A stretch of 64,000 nt of DNA from Halomonas faecis (GTDB lineage Bacteria; Pseudomonadota; Gammaproteobacteria; Pseudomonadales; Halomonadaceae), in contig NZ_JAACZO010000043.1 of NCBI RefSeq assembly GCF_010993975.1, positions 124,001-188,000 on the forward strand. Direction: 5' to 3'. The position numbers and the translations under genes are program-made. Shown here in pieces: positions 15,556-23,359 of this stretch (positions are counted from its first letter, which is position 1; each line of letters opens with the position of its first letter). The notes beneath the pieces are model-generated. The model was not told where the DNA came from. It searched no databases and saw nothing but the letters and a program-made list of their open reading frames with translations.

Positions 15556-17502
15556 ATGCTGGACTTTCTCGAGGTCGAGGAGTTCGTCGGCCGCCACTGG
15601 CACCGCTGGGCTTCCAGCGCGGCCAGCTATCCGGATCACCCCGAATCGGCGGTGCATCTGGACGATCTGCGTACGCTGCTCGGCGTCTTCTTTCGCAGTG
15701 GCGGTGGCGAGTCCGGTATCGAGGTGGCCGCCATCGCCCGGCGCAACTCTCGTCACCGGCTGTCGCTACGACAGCGTCTGGGTCTCGACGAAGAGGCGCT
15801 GGACCAGGCGCGCCGTGACGAGGAGCATTTGCTGTTGCCGCCGCGCATCGCGCTGTTTGCCGACGCCTCTCTGAACCGTGACCTCTACATCTGGCTCACC
15901 GCCTACCTGGCGTCGGGCCAGCGTGTCGAGGTTGCCCCCGACCCCCTGCAGAACGATCTACTGGCACTGCGTACGACGCGTCGTACCACCCTGCGGGTGC
16001 TCGAACGCTTTCCGGGCCTGGCCGAGCGCCACGCCCGGCTGTGCCAGTCGCTGCGCGAGGTTCGCCCTCAGCGCAAGCGCCTGCCGCCCATGGAGGCGGC
16101 GCTGGAGGAAGCGCTGCTCGCCCAGCTCGGTGGTCCGGTGCCCGATGACGACGGTTGGGCCGCCGCCATGCATCGCGCCGTCGTCGATGACGGATTGTCA
16201 CTGGCCGACTTCCAGGCTCCGCGGGGCTATCGGCCACCGCTGCCGGTGCCGCTGTGGGGGCAGGTGGTGTCGCTGGGTACCCGTGACGGCGCTCGCGAGG
16301 ACACCGCCGACGATGCGGAGATCGCCTTGCGTCGCAACCAACCGGAAGACGATGCCGGCAAGCGCCAGGCCGACCGCCGCGAGCAGGATCAAGCCGACCG
16401 CGACGACCCGCTGATGCTCAACGCCTCAGAGAAGATGCTCTCCTGGGCCGAGATGGTGAACCTCAACCGCCACGTCGAGGACGAGGAGGAGGAGACCGCC
16501 AAGGAGGCGGCCGACCAGATGGAGGAGATCGTGCTCAGCCCCAACCGCAAGCAGGCGGCCTCGCGGCTCAAGCTCGACCTTGATCTGGCACCGGACGAGG
16601 CGACAGGAGGTCGCCTGGCGGGGCGCCACACCTATCCTGAGTGGCACCACCGCAAGCAGGTTTACCTGCCGGACCACTGCGTCGTCCACAGCGATGTGCA
16701 GAGCGAGGAGGGCGAACAGTGGGAGCCCGATGAAGCGACCCGGCGACGCATTCGCCGCGTGCGCCGCGAGTTCGAGGCACTGCGGCCACGTCGCGAGATC
16801 CTGCGCGGCCAGCTGGACGGCAGTGACCTCGACATGGATGCGGTGATCCGTTCGCGCTGCGATCTGGCCGCCACCGGCGAAGCCAGTGACCGGATCTACC
16901 TGTCGGCCCGCGAGCAGGCGCGCGATCTCGCCGTGTCGATCCTCATCGACGTCTCGCTCTCCACCGAAGCCTGGCTCGAGGATCGGCGCGTCCTCGACGT
17001 CGAGAAGGAGGCCCTGTTGGTGCTGGGGCACGGCCTGGCCGGCTGCGGTGACGACTATGCCATCCACTGCTTCACCTCGCATCGCCGCCACAAGGTGTGG
17101 GTCAACACCCTGAAGGGCTTCGAGGAGACCATGAGCGATCGGGTGGCGCGCCGCATCGCCGCGCTGCGCCCCGGTCACTACACGCGCATGGGGCCGGCGA
17201 TCCGTCACGTCACCCAGGAGCTGGCCAAACGCCCCAACCGCCATCGCCTGCTGCTGGTACTCACCGACGGCAAACCCAACGATACCGACTACTATGAAGG
17301 GCGCTACGGCATCGAGGATACCCGCAAGGCGGTGCTTGAGGCGCGTCAGCAGGAGGTCAAGGTATTCGGCGTGACCGTCGACAGCGAAGGCCACCGCTAC
17401 GTGCCGCACCTGTTCGGGCGCGGCAGCTACGCCATCCTCAATCGCCCCGAGCACCTGTCGCTGGCGCTGCCGGGCATCTACCGTCAGATCATCGGCACCT
17501 GA
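15556..17502 (+). CDS. norD: NorD, vWA-domain protein for NO reductase maturation
   Basis: The protein of about 648 residues has a poorly conserved helical N-terminal part, a charged middle (residues about 260-350 rich in D/E/R/K) and a C-terminal von Willebrand A domain. The metal-site start is VSILIDVSLST near residue 465 and the later LLLVLTDGKPND completes it. NorD forms the partner of NorQ in NorB metallation. Three start codons are stacked (TTG 15550, ATG 15553, ATG 15556); the AGGAG at 15544-15548 best suits 15556. The gene is followed after 12 bp by a small membrane gene. Confidence 0.93.
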   Translation: MLDFLEVEEFVGRHWHRWASSAASYPDHPESAVHLDDLRTLLGVFFRSGGGESGIEVAAIARRNSRHRLSLRQRLGLDEEALDQARRDEEHLLLPPRIALFADASLNRDLYIWLTAYLASGQRVEVAPDPLQNDLLALRTTRRTTLRVLERFPGLAERHARLCQSLREVRPQRKRLPPMEAALEEALLAQLGGPVPDDDGWAAAMHRAVVDDGLSLADFQAPRGYRPPLPVPLWGQVVSLGTRDGAREDTADDAEIALRRNQPEDDAGKRQADRREQDQADRDDPLMLNASEKMLSWAEMVNLNRHVEDEEEETAKEAADQMEEIVLSPNRKQAASRLKLDLDLAPDEATGGRLAGRHTYPEWHHRKQVYLPDHCVVHSDVQSEEGEQWEPDEATRRRIRRVRREFEALRPRREILRGQLDGSDLDMDAVIRSRCDLAATGEASDRIYLSAREQARDLAVSILIDVSLSTEAWLEDRRVLDVEKEALLVLGHGLAGCGDDYAIHCFTSHRRHKVWVNTLKGFEETMSDRVARRIAALRPGHYTRMGPAIRHVTQELAKRPNRHRLLLVLTDGKPNDTDYYEGRYGIEDTRKAVLEARQQEVKVFGVTVDSEGHRYVPHLFGRGSYAILNRPEHLSLALPGIYRQIIGT

Positions 17503-17514
17503 GGAGACATGGCC

Positions 17515-17751
17515 ATGACCAATCCCCGTCTCGCCATTGCCGTTGCCATTGGGCTCACCATCGGCCTGGCGGTGGTGCTGCCCCTGGCCTGGCTGATCAA
17601 CAACCGCGACTGGGGGGTGGGGCTGATGCTGCTCGTGCCCCTCATCGTTTACGGCCTGATGCGCCTGGCCCGCGTCCTCGAGGCGTGGGCACGCAAACCG
17701 CCGCCCTCGCCGGGGACTTCCCGCTCCGATTCCAGCTCATCTCGGCGTTGA
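17515..17751 (+). CDS. Small two-helix membrane protein after norD
   Basis: The 78-residue protein has two hydrophobic helices (about 7-28 and 35-54) and a basic, serine-rich tail ending SDSSSSRR. I do not recognise a family. GAGGAG lies 8 nt before ATG 17515, which is preferred to ATG 17509. It is 12 bp after norD, so it is probably the last gene of norCBQD, and it converges on the norF-like gene 24 bp away. A small accessory role at the membrane with NO reductase is possible but unproven. Confidence 0.6.
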   Translation: MTNPRLAIAVAIGLTIGLAVVLPLAWLINNRDWGVGLMLLVPLIVYGLMRLARVLEAWARKPPPSPGTSRSDSSSSRR

Positions 17752-17775
17752 TCGCTGGGACCACGCCAACGGCTT

Positions 17776-18072
17776 TCAGGCGAGTCCCAGCCGCGGCGCC
17801 GCATAGCCGGCACCGATCAGCGCCAGGGTGAAGATGACCAGCCCTATGAAAGTACCCTTCCAGGCCGGCGTGGCGGCGCGCAGATTGAGGTAGACCATCA
17901 GCAGCCGCTGGGCCTTGAAACCGGTGACCACGAGTACCAGTCCGGCCGACCACAGCGGCAGCGGCGCCCAGCTGCCCTGATCGAGCCGCGCCGAGAGCAT
18001 GGCGACGAGCGTCAGCCCCATCAGCGTGAGCCAGGTGGCGAGCAGGCGGCGGGTGCCGGGCAAAGTGGTCAT
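17776..18072 (-). CDS. norF: NorF-like protein (cytochrome oxidase subunit IV family)
   Basis: The 98-residue protein has three membrane helices and resembles the small prokaryotic cytochrome c oxidase subunit IV/CyoD-like family. A conserved feature is VVTGFKAQRLLMVYLNLRAATPAWKG. In nor loci this partner of the subunit III-like NorE is called NorF; both improve NO reductase activity without being core subunits. ATG 18072 follows GAGG by 5 nt and is preferred to GTG 18078. It lies 63 bp after norE in a leftward set. The symbol rests on context and topology, since the family is short and divergent. Confidence 0.72.
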   Translation of the reverse strand: MTTLPGTRRLLATWLTLMGLTLVAMLSARLDQGSWAPLPLWSAGLVLVVTGFKAQRLLMVYLNLRAATPAWKGTFIGLVIFTLALIGAGYAAPRLGLA

Positions 18073-18135
18073 TATCACCTCATCGGGTCGGGCCGCTTTC
18101 AGGGCGGTGACGGGGGGTAGCGCAGTAGAGAGCCC

Positions 18136-18723
18136 TCAGCGCAATAAATAGATAAGCGGGTAGAGCAAAATCCAGATCAGGTCGACCATGTGCCAAAAGG
18201 CAGCGGCGGTCTCCACATTGTCGGTGCTGGTACGCCAGGTCACCAGTGCCAGCAGCCCCAGGCCGAACAGCACGTGGGCGAAGTGGAAGGCGGTCAGACC
18301 GTAGTAGAAGCCGAAGAAGAGATGGGTGTCGGGGGTGATGCCGGCCGCGAACTTGTCGGCATACTCGATCACCTTGATCACGCCGAACACCACGCCCAGT
18401 GCCATGCTGGCGGCCAGCCACTGGCGGGTGCGTCGCCGCTGGCCATGGGAGATGGCTTCCACGGCCAGTGCCACGCACAGCCCGCTGGTCAGCAGCACCA
18501 GGGTGTTGAGCCCGCCCATCAGCGGGTCGAGGGCCTGCTGGGCGGCATTGAAGGCGGCCACGTCGGTGGCGCGCTGCCAGGCGTAGAGTGCGAAGAAGGC
18601 CGTGAAGACCAGCATCTCACTGAGTATCAGCACCCACATCAGCGGGTTGCCGGGTAATGCGGAGAGCGGTCCCCAGCCGGGGTTGGGCAGGGCGTGCGCT
18701 GCGTGACGCTCGCGGGATGACAC
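18136..18723 (-). CDS. norE: NorE-like protein (cytochrome c oxidase subunit III family)
   Basis: The 195-residue membrane protein has five helices and the subunit III signatures MWVLILSEMLVFTAFFALYAW, FGFYYGLTAFHFAHVLFGL and AAAFWHMVDLIWILLYPLIYLL. In denitrifiers this stand-alone subunit III homologue is NorE. A GTG start at 18723 is chosen because AGGAGGG lies 6 nt upstream and homology starts close after. It is 2 bp from the stop of the preceding membrane gene, so the genes are coupled. Stand-alone subunit III of a true oxidase is less likely, as no subunits I and II are nearby. Confidence 0.85.
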   Translation of the reverse strand: MSSRERHAAHALPNPGWGPLSALPGNPLMWVLILSEMLVFTAFFALYAWQRATDVAAFNAAQQALDPLMGGLNTLVLLTSGLCVALAVEAISHGQRRRTRQWLAASMALGVVFGVIKVIEYADKFAAGITPDTHLFFGFYYGLTAFHFAHVLFGLGLLALVTWRTSTDNVETAAAFWHMVDLIWILLYPLIYLLR

Positions 18724-18725
18724 GC

Positions 18726-19283
18726 TCAACCCTCCTGTGGCCGGAACTCGTGGCGGACCGTGGGGGAGCCGAGCTTCCACCCTGCCCAGGCGAACAGCAC
18801 CGCCAGCAGTGTGGCGATGAGGATGATGGCGCTCAGTGTACCGGTGAGCCCGGCAGTGGGGGCGCTGCGATCCACCGCAGCGCTGGTGGCGGCCTCGGGC
18901 AGCAAGCTGAAGGTGAGCGGCGTCAAGGCGGCTCCACCCAGCACGGCGACGAAGCCCGTTGCGAGCAGGGCGAGAAAGGCACGTCGCGCCCAGGGGCGGC
19001 GCTGCAGCAGCGCGATGGCCAGCCACAGGGTGAGCAGGGCGCCGGCGAGCAGCAGCACGGCCAGGGCCTGGCTGCGCTCGAGTAGCCAGGCGACACCGCC
19101 GGTCAGGCCGCCGCTGCCGGGCTCGACGGCCAGGACCAGCGCCAGTCGGTCACCGGGAAGCAGGGCCAGGCCTAGCAGGGCGACGGTCACCACGGCAAAG
19201 GCGATGAAGCCCCAGGCGATGGCGGTGACGGCGGTCGAGCGGGCGGAAAGCGGCGCGGAGCGAGTCGTGACCGATGCGTTCAT
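18726..19283 (-). CDS. Membrane protein of unknown function in the nor set
   Basis: The 185-residue protein has four likely helices (about 20-45, 62-85, 96-118 and 148-170) and is rich in Ala, Leu and Thr. The segment after helix 3, LTPLTFSLLPEAATSAAVDRSA, would face the periplasm. I do not recognise the family. It lies between a DUF4870-like gene and norE, 2 bp from the norE start, so its product is made with NorE. A role in NO reductase assembly or membrane NO response is an inference from position only. Confidence 0.7.
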   Translation of the reverse strand: MNASVTTRSAPLSARSTAVTAIAWGFIAFAVVTVALLGLALLPGDRLALVLAVEPGSGGLTGGVAWLLERSQALAVLLLAGALLTLWLAIALLQRRPWARRAFLALLATGFVAVLGGAALTPLTFSLLPEAATSAAVDRSAPTAGLTGTLSAIILIATLLAVLFAWAGWKLGSPTVRHEFRPQEG

Positions 19284-19298
19284 GATGGGTCTCCGTCG

Positions 19299-19736
19299 TC
19301 AGTCGCGCAGGCTGACGGAGGCGCCGCCCAGCCATAGGCTCTTGGGGGCCTCGATGGACAGCCCCCTCATCAAGCGGTTGATGCCCACGCCGCAGCGCCC
19401 GACCATCCAGATCAGGCAGGCCGTGAAGAAGCCGTAACCCAATGCCCAGGGGGCCCAGGCGGGCAGGCGGAGCCAGCCGAGCAGCTGCCAGGCCAGCAGG
19501 CAGAGTACCGCACCGGCGATGCCCAACCAGAAGGTGCGAATCTGGAACTGCAGATGGCTGGCCACCCAGTCGGCGGCATGGCGGCGGCGCAGGTGGGCCA
19601 AGAGGACGCCAACCGGCGCCGTGACCACCGTCAGGACGCTGCCCAGGAACAGCACGTAGACCACGGCGGCGAGCTTCTTGCCGCGTTCTTCGGCGGGAAT
19701 GGCATCGGAAGGCAGGGGCGCGGATGGTGCGGACAT
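19299..19736 (-). CDS. DUF4870-like membrane protein
   Basis: The 145-residue protein has three helices and a pattern typical of DUF4870-like proteins: WVASHLQFQIRTFWLGIAGAVL in the middle and GINRLMRGLSIEAPKSLWLG near the end. The function of such proteins is unknown. ATG 19736 follows GGAGG by 5 nt and is preferred to GTG 19742. It is the first gene of the leftward set with norE and norF, and a DNR-like box at 19845-19858 lies upstream, suggesting it is co-induced with denitrification. Confidence 0.65.
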   Translation of the reverse strand: MSAPSAPLPSDAIPAEERGKKLAAVVYVLFLGSVLTVVTAPVGVLLAHLRRRHAADWVASHLQFQIRTFWLGIAGAVLCLLAWQLLGWLRLPAWAPWALGYGFFTACLIWMVGRCGVGINRLMRGLSIEAPKSLWLGGASVSLRD

Positions 19737-19844
19737 GGCCACCTCCAGGGGGCTGGGTTGCCGGTTGGACGTCGGCCTCGCCAGAAGGCTAGGCCCATCG
19801 AAGCATGACTATCGACACTATGCCGCAGGATGCTGTCGCTGTCC

Positions 19845-19858
19845 TTGTCACGGATCAA
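19845..19858. promoter_or_regulatory. DNR/FNR-like box for the leftward norEF set
   Basis: Read leftward, TTGAT-CCGT-GACAA has a perfect left arm and one mismatch in the right arm (GTCAA expected). It is centred about 115 bp upstream of ATG 19736. The narK-type gene ends 46 bp to its right and is also leftward, so the site most likely serves the norEF set. Confidence 0.6.
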
Positions 19859-19904
19859 TACCTGAGCAGAGGGGTCGGGTATTGGCTCGGGCAGATTGTC
19901 GCAC

Positions 19905-21185
19905 TCAGGCCCGGGGCGGAGTCTCGATCACGGTCGCCTGATGGTGCTCGTCCCGGGTGAGCATCGGCACTCGCCGCTCGGTCCACCACATCCACACGAT
20001 GGAAACCAAGGTCACGCCGAAGCACAGCATCCACACGGTGGTGGCCACGCCGGTGAGATCGACCAGGGCGCCGAACATGATCGGCAGCAGAAAGCCGCCC
20101 AGGCCGCCGGCTAGCCCCACGATGCCGGAGACCAGACCGAGGTTCTCGTGATAGTCGTTGGAGAGGTACTTGAACACCGAAGCCTTGCCGATGCCCCAGG
20201 CGATGCCCACCACGAACAGCGCGGCGGTGAACAGCCATACCGGAATGCCGAAGCCGAACTCCACCATGCCCTCGCCACCAGTGGTCGTCACGCGATACTG
20301 GGTCTCGGGATAGGACATGATGAACAGGGCCACCAGGCTCGCCCACATGCACCCCCAGGTAACGGTGTGGGCGCCGAAGCGGTCCGAGAGCCAGCCGCCG
20401 AAGGCGCGAATCACCCCTGAGGGCAGCACGAAGATGGTGGCGATCAGTGCGGCGAGTTGGATTCCCAGGCCGTACTCGTTCATGTAGTAGCGGGTCAGCC
20501 ACAGCGAGACGCCCACGTAGCCGCCGAACACCACCGAATAGTACTGGCAATATTTCCACACCTTGGGATCGTTGAGCACCTTGACCTGCTCGCGGAGGGA
20601 AACGCGGTCGGCATTGCGATGCGTCGGGTTGGAGTAGGTGAAGAACCAGAAGACGATCGCCGTGATCAGCATGATGGCGGCGTAGATATTGGGCACCGCC
20701 TGCCAGCCCAGTACCACGATGACCGTGGGGGCGATGAACTTGGTCACTGCGGCGCCCGCGTTGCCGGCACCGAAGATGCCCATGGCCAGACCCTGGCGCT
20801 CCTTCTCGAACCACTTGGCGGTGTAGGTGATGCCCACCGAGAAGGAGCCGCCGGCCAGGCCGATGAGGGTGCCGAGAATGAGCAACTGCCAGTACTGGGT
20901 GGCGAACTGCACCATCCAGATGGCCGGCACGATGAGCACCAGGATGATGAAGAAGACCGGGCGGCCGCCGTAACGATCGGTCATGGCCCCCAGGGGCAGG
21001 CGAGTGAGCGAACCCGTGAGGATGGGGATTGCGGTGAGGATGCCGAACTGCGTGCCGTTGAGGCCGAGCTCCTCGGCAATGGGCACGCCGATCTCGCCGA
21101 ACATCGTCCACACCATGAAGCACATGGTGAAGGCGAAAGTGTTGGCAGCGAGCACTGAATACTGCTTGAAGCGCTGCGAAGCCAT
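19905..21185 (-). CDS. narK: NarK-family nitrate/nitrite transporter (NarK1-like)
   Basis: The 426-residue MFS transporter has twelve helices and the two nitrate-signature regions of the NNP/NarK family, GIFGAGNAGAAVTKFIAP and VSGIVGLAGGLGGFLLP. An early RLPLGAMTDRYGGRP matches the MFS loop motif. By length and motif it resembles NarK1-type nitrate/proton symporters, though nitrite exchange cannot be excluded. ATG 21185 follows AAGGAG and homology begins there. It is the last gene of the leftward group narK-usp-narK-narK. Confidence 0.85.
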   Translation of the reverse strand: MASQRFKQYSVLAANTFAFTMCFMVWTMFGEIGVPIAEELGLNGTQFGILTAIPILTGSLTRLPLGAMTDRYGGRPVFFIILVLIVPAIWMVQFATQYWQLLILGTLIGLAGGSFSVGITYTAKWFEKERQGLAMGIFGAGNAGAAVTKFIAPTVIVVLGWQAVPNIYAAIMLITAIVFWFFTYSNPTHRNADRVSLREQVKVLNDPKVWKYCQYYSVVFGGYVGVSLWLTRYYMNEYGLGIQLAALIATIFVLPSGVIRAFGGWLSDRFGAHTVTWGCMWASLVALFIMSYPETQYRVTTTGGEGMVEFGFGIPVWLFTAALFVVGIAWGIGKASVFKYLSNDYHENLGLVSGIVGLAGGLGGFLLPIMFGALVDLTGVATTVWMLCFGVTLVSIVWMWWTERRVPMLTRDEHHQATVIETPPRA

Positions 21186-21255
21186 GCTGTCTCCTTTGCG
21201 GTTCGAAAGATGTCGTGCGACGGCCGCCGGAGCGGCCATCGCACGCCAGGTCGTA

Positions 21256-22761
21256 CTATCCCCCCTGCTGGGGTTTGGGCGGTGCCTGCTCCTGCTCTTC
21301 GATCATGCGGTCCACCGAGGAGACGAAGTACTCCTCGTCGAAGGCGCCTTCGGGCTCCTTGAGCCACAGCAGGCAGATCAGCCAGCTGAGGAAGGCGCCG
21401 GTGGCGATGATGTAGAAGAACTGAGTGGGCGTGACGAAGGTGAAGATGGTCAGGTAGACCACCGCGCCGACGTTGCCGTAGGCCCCGGCCATGCCCGAGA
21501 TCTGCCCGGTGATGCGGCGTTTGATCGAGGGAATGATGCCGAAGGTCGCCCCTTCCGCCCCCTGCACGAAGAAGGAGGTGAAGATGGTGATGGCGATGGC
21601 GATGATCAGCGGCCAATTGGAGTCGAGAAGTCCCATCAGTACGAAGCCGACGCCGATGCCGAACATGTAGCTGAGCATCACGAAGCGGCGGTTGCCCAGG
21701 CGGTCGGAGACCAGGCCGCCCATGGGGCGTGCCACCAGGTTGATGAAGGCGAACGAGGCGGCGATCAGGCCGGCGACGGCAGCGCTGAGCCCCCAGGTCT
21801 GCTCGAAGAACATCGGCAGCATGGAGACCACCGCCAGTTCGGCGCCGAAGTTGGCGAAGTAGGTGCTGTTGAGCGCGGCCACGCTGTTGAAGGAGTACTT
21901 GTCGTCCTCGGGTACGCCCTTCTTGAGGATCGGCACGTTGACGCGCAGGATCTGCACGATCTGGTAGGCGACCACGGCGACGATGGCCAGGTAAGCGATG
22001 ACGGCGCCGGTGGTGGAGAGGTAGCCCAGGTTCTGAATGCGCCACACCAGGATGCCCAGCACGCCCACCAGCGGGATGGTCCACAGGATCAGCTTGATCA
22101 TGTCGCCCCAGCTGCTCACCTCCATGGCCATGGCCTTGCGTGGCTTGCGGTGCGCCTTGGCATCGGGGCCGTCGGTGATGGCGAACCAGTAGTAGACGCC
22201 GTAGGCGGCCATGACGATGGCGCTCTGGGCGATGGCCCAGCGCCAGCCATCGGCACCGCCGTACCAGGTGATGGCGATGGTCGGCAGGGTCATGGCGGCG
22301 GCGGCGGAGCCGAAGTTGCCCCAGCCGGCGTAGAAGCCCTCGGCGAAGCCGATGTGCTTGGGCTTGAACCACAGCGCCGTCATGTGGATGCCCACCACGA
22401 AGCTGGCGCCCACGGAGCTCAGCACCAGGCGGGAAACCAGCAGCTGGGTCATGGTATCGCCGAAGGCGAACACCAGGGCAGGGATCGACATGCTCACCAT
22501 CAGCACCGAGAACACCCGGCGCGGGCCGAAGCGGTCGAGTGCCATGCCCACGATGATGCGTGCCGGGATGGTCAGCGCCACGTTGCAGATGGCGAACAGC
22601 TTGAGGTCGTCCGCCGTCAGCCAGTCCACGCTCTTGAGCATGCTGCTGGCCAGCGGCGCCATGTTGAACCAGACGTAGAAGGTGATGAAGAAGGCGATCC
22701 AGGTCAGGTGCAGGGCCCGGATCTCGGGGGTGCGAAACTTGAATAGGTCGGCGACTTTCAT
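21256..22761 (-). CDS. NNP/NarK-family MFS transporter, second copy
   Basis: The 501-residue transporter has about twelve helices with signature-like regions AGWGNFGSAAAAMTLP and SGMAGAYGNVGAVVYLT, and the MFS loop ALDRFGPRRV. It has a long central loop rich in charged residues (about 210-300, with DGPDAKAHRKPRK) and an acidic, glutamine-rich tail. It differs clearly from the other NarK-type copies and is closest in feel to the NNP nitrate permease branch; substrate direction is unknown. The start at ATG 22761 is where homology begins. It lies 70 bp upstream of the NarK1-like gene and 47 bp after usp. Confidence 0.78.
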   Translation of the reverse strand: MKVADLFKFRTPEIRALHLTWIAFFITFYVWFNMAPLASSMLKSVDWLTADDLKLFAICNVALTIPARIIVGMALDRFGPRRVFSVLMVSMSIPALVFAFGDTMTQLLVSRLVLSSVGASFVVGIHMTALWFKPKHIGFAEGFYAGWGNFGSAAAAMTLPTIAITWYGGADGWRWAIAQSAIVMAAYGVYYWFAITDGPDAKAHRKPRKAMAMEVSSWGDMIKLILWTIPLVGVLGILVWRIQNLGYLSTTGAVIAYLAIVAVVAYQIVQILRVNVPILKKGVPEDDKYSFNSVAALNSTYFANFGAELAVVSMLPMFFEQTWGLSAAVAGLIAASFAFINLVARPMGGLVSDRLGNRRFVMLSYMFGIGVGFVLMGLLDSNWPLIIAIAITIFTSFFVQGAEGATFGIIPSIKRRITGQISGMAGAYGNVGAVVYLTIFTFVTPTQFFYIIATGAFLSWLICLLWLKEPEGAFDEEYFVSSVDRMIEEQEQAPPKPQQGG

Positions 22762-22808
22762 GGTCGTGTCATCCTGATCTCGCGAAGGAAGGAGCCTGGA
22801 ATCCGGTT

Positions 22809-23267
22809 TCAGGGGCTGGGAAAGATCAGCAGAGGACACTCCACTCGCCGGGCGAGGAAGGAGCTGACGCTGCCGAAGGTCATGTAGTCGAGTTCGTCGA
22901 CGAAGTAGCTCAACGACTGGGCGATGATGCCCCCATCGGGTTTGTTGCTGTGGCGAGCGATGATCAACAGATCGGGCCGATGCTTCTGGGTGGCGTGCAG
23001 CAGCATCTTGCGCGCATCCCCCTCGGCGAGGCTCCAGTCGACGTCGAAACCCTCCCGGGTGGCGAAGTCGGCGCCTTCCTGCAGCGCCTTCTTGAGCTCG
23101 TCGACCTCCTCCTGGAAGAGATCTTCGTTGGCGTCGGTGGCATCGCGCGGGTTCTCGGCGACGCCCACCAGCATCAGCAGTGGCGCGTTGCAGCGGAACA
23201 TGCCGACCGTCTGGGCGAGTGCCAGCTTGGCGTTACGTGAGCCGTCATAGGCGATCATGATCTTCAT
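22809..23267 (-). CDS. UspA-family universal stress protein
   Basis: The 152-residue single-domain protein begins KIMIAYDGSRNAKLALAQ and ends GSVSSFLARRVECPLLIF, with the family ATP-type loop reduced around ARHSNKPDGGIIAQS. Such proteins bind nucleotides and respond to stress; several are under FNR/Anr-type control in anaerobic metabolism. GGAGG precedes ATG 23267. It is placed between two nitrate transporters in the same direction (gaps of 92 and 47 bp), so it is probably cotranscribed and anaerobically induced. Confidence 0.85.
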   Translation of the reverse strand: MKIMIAYDGSRNAKLALAQTVGMFRCNAPLLMLVGVAENPRDATDANEDLFQEEVDELKKALQEGADFATREGFDVDWSLAEGDARKMLLHATQKHRPDLLIIARHSNKPDGGIIAQSLSYFVDELDYMTFGSVSSFLARRVECPLLIFPSP

Positions 23268-23359
23268 GACTTACCTCCGTGTGAGACGGACTTTCGAATG
23301 ACCGTGCCCGGACTCGGGGGAGAAGGGCACGGTCGTGACGGCGCCAGGGTGGGTTGCTG

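Noticed and set aside
20983..22746. Rightward open frame of 587 codons opposite the second NarK-type gene
   Set aside because: The translation is a run of Asp, Gly, His and Glu typical of antisense reading of a membrane protein; no domain is recognisable.
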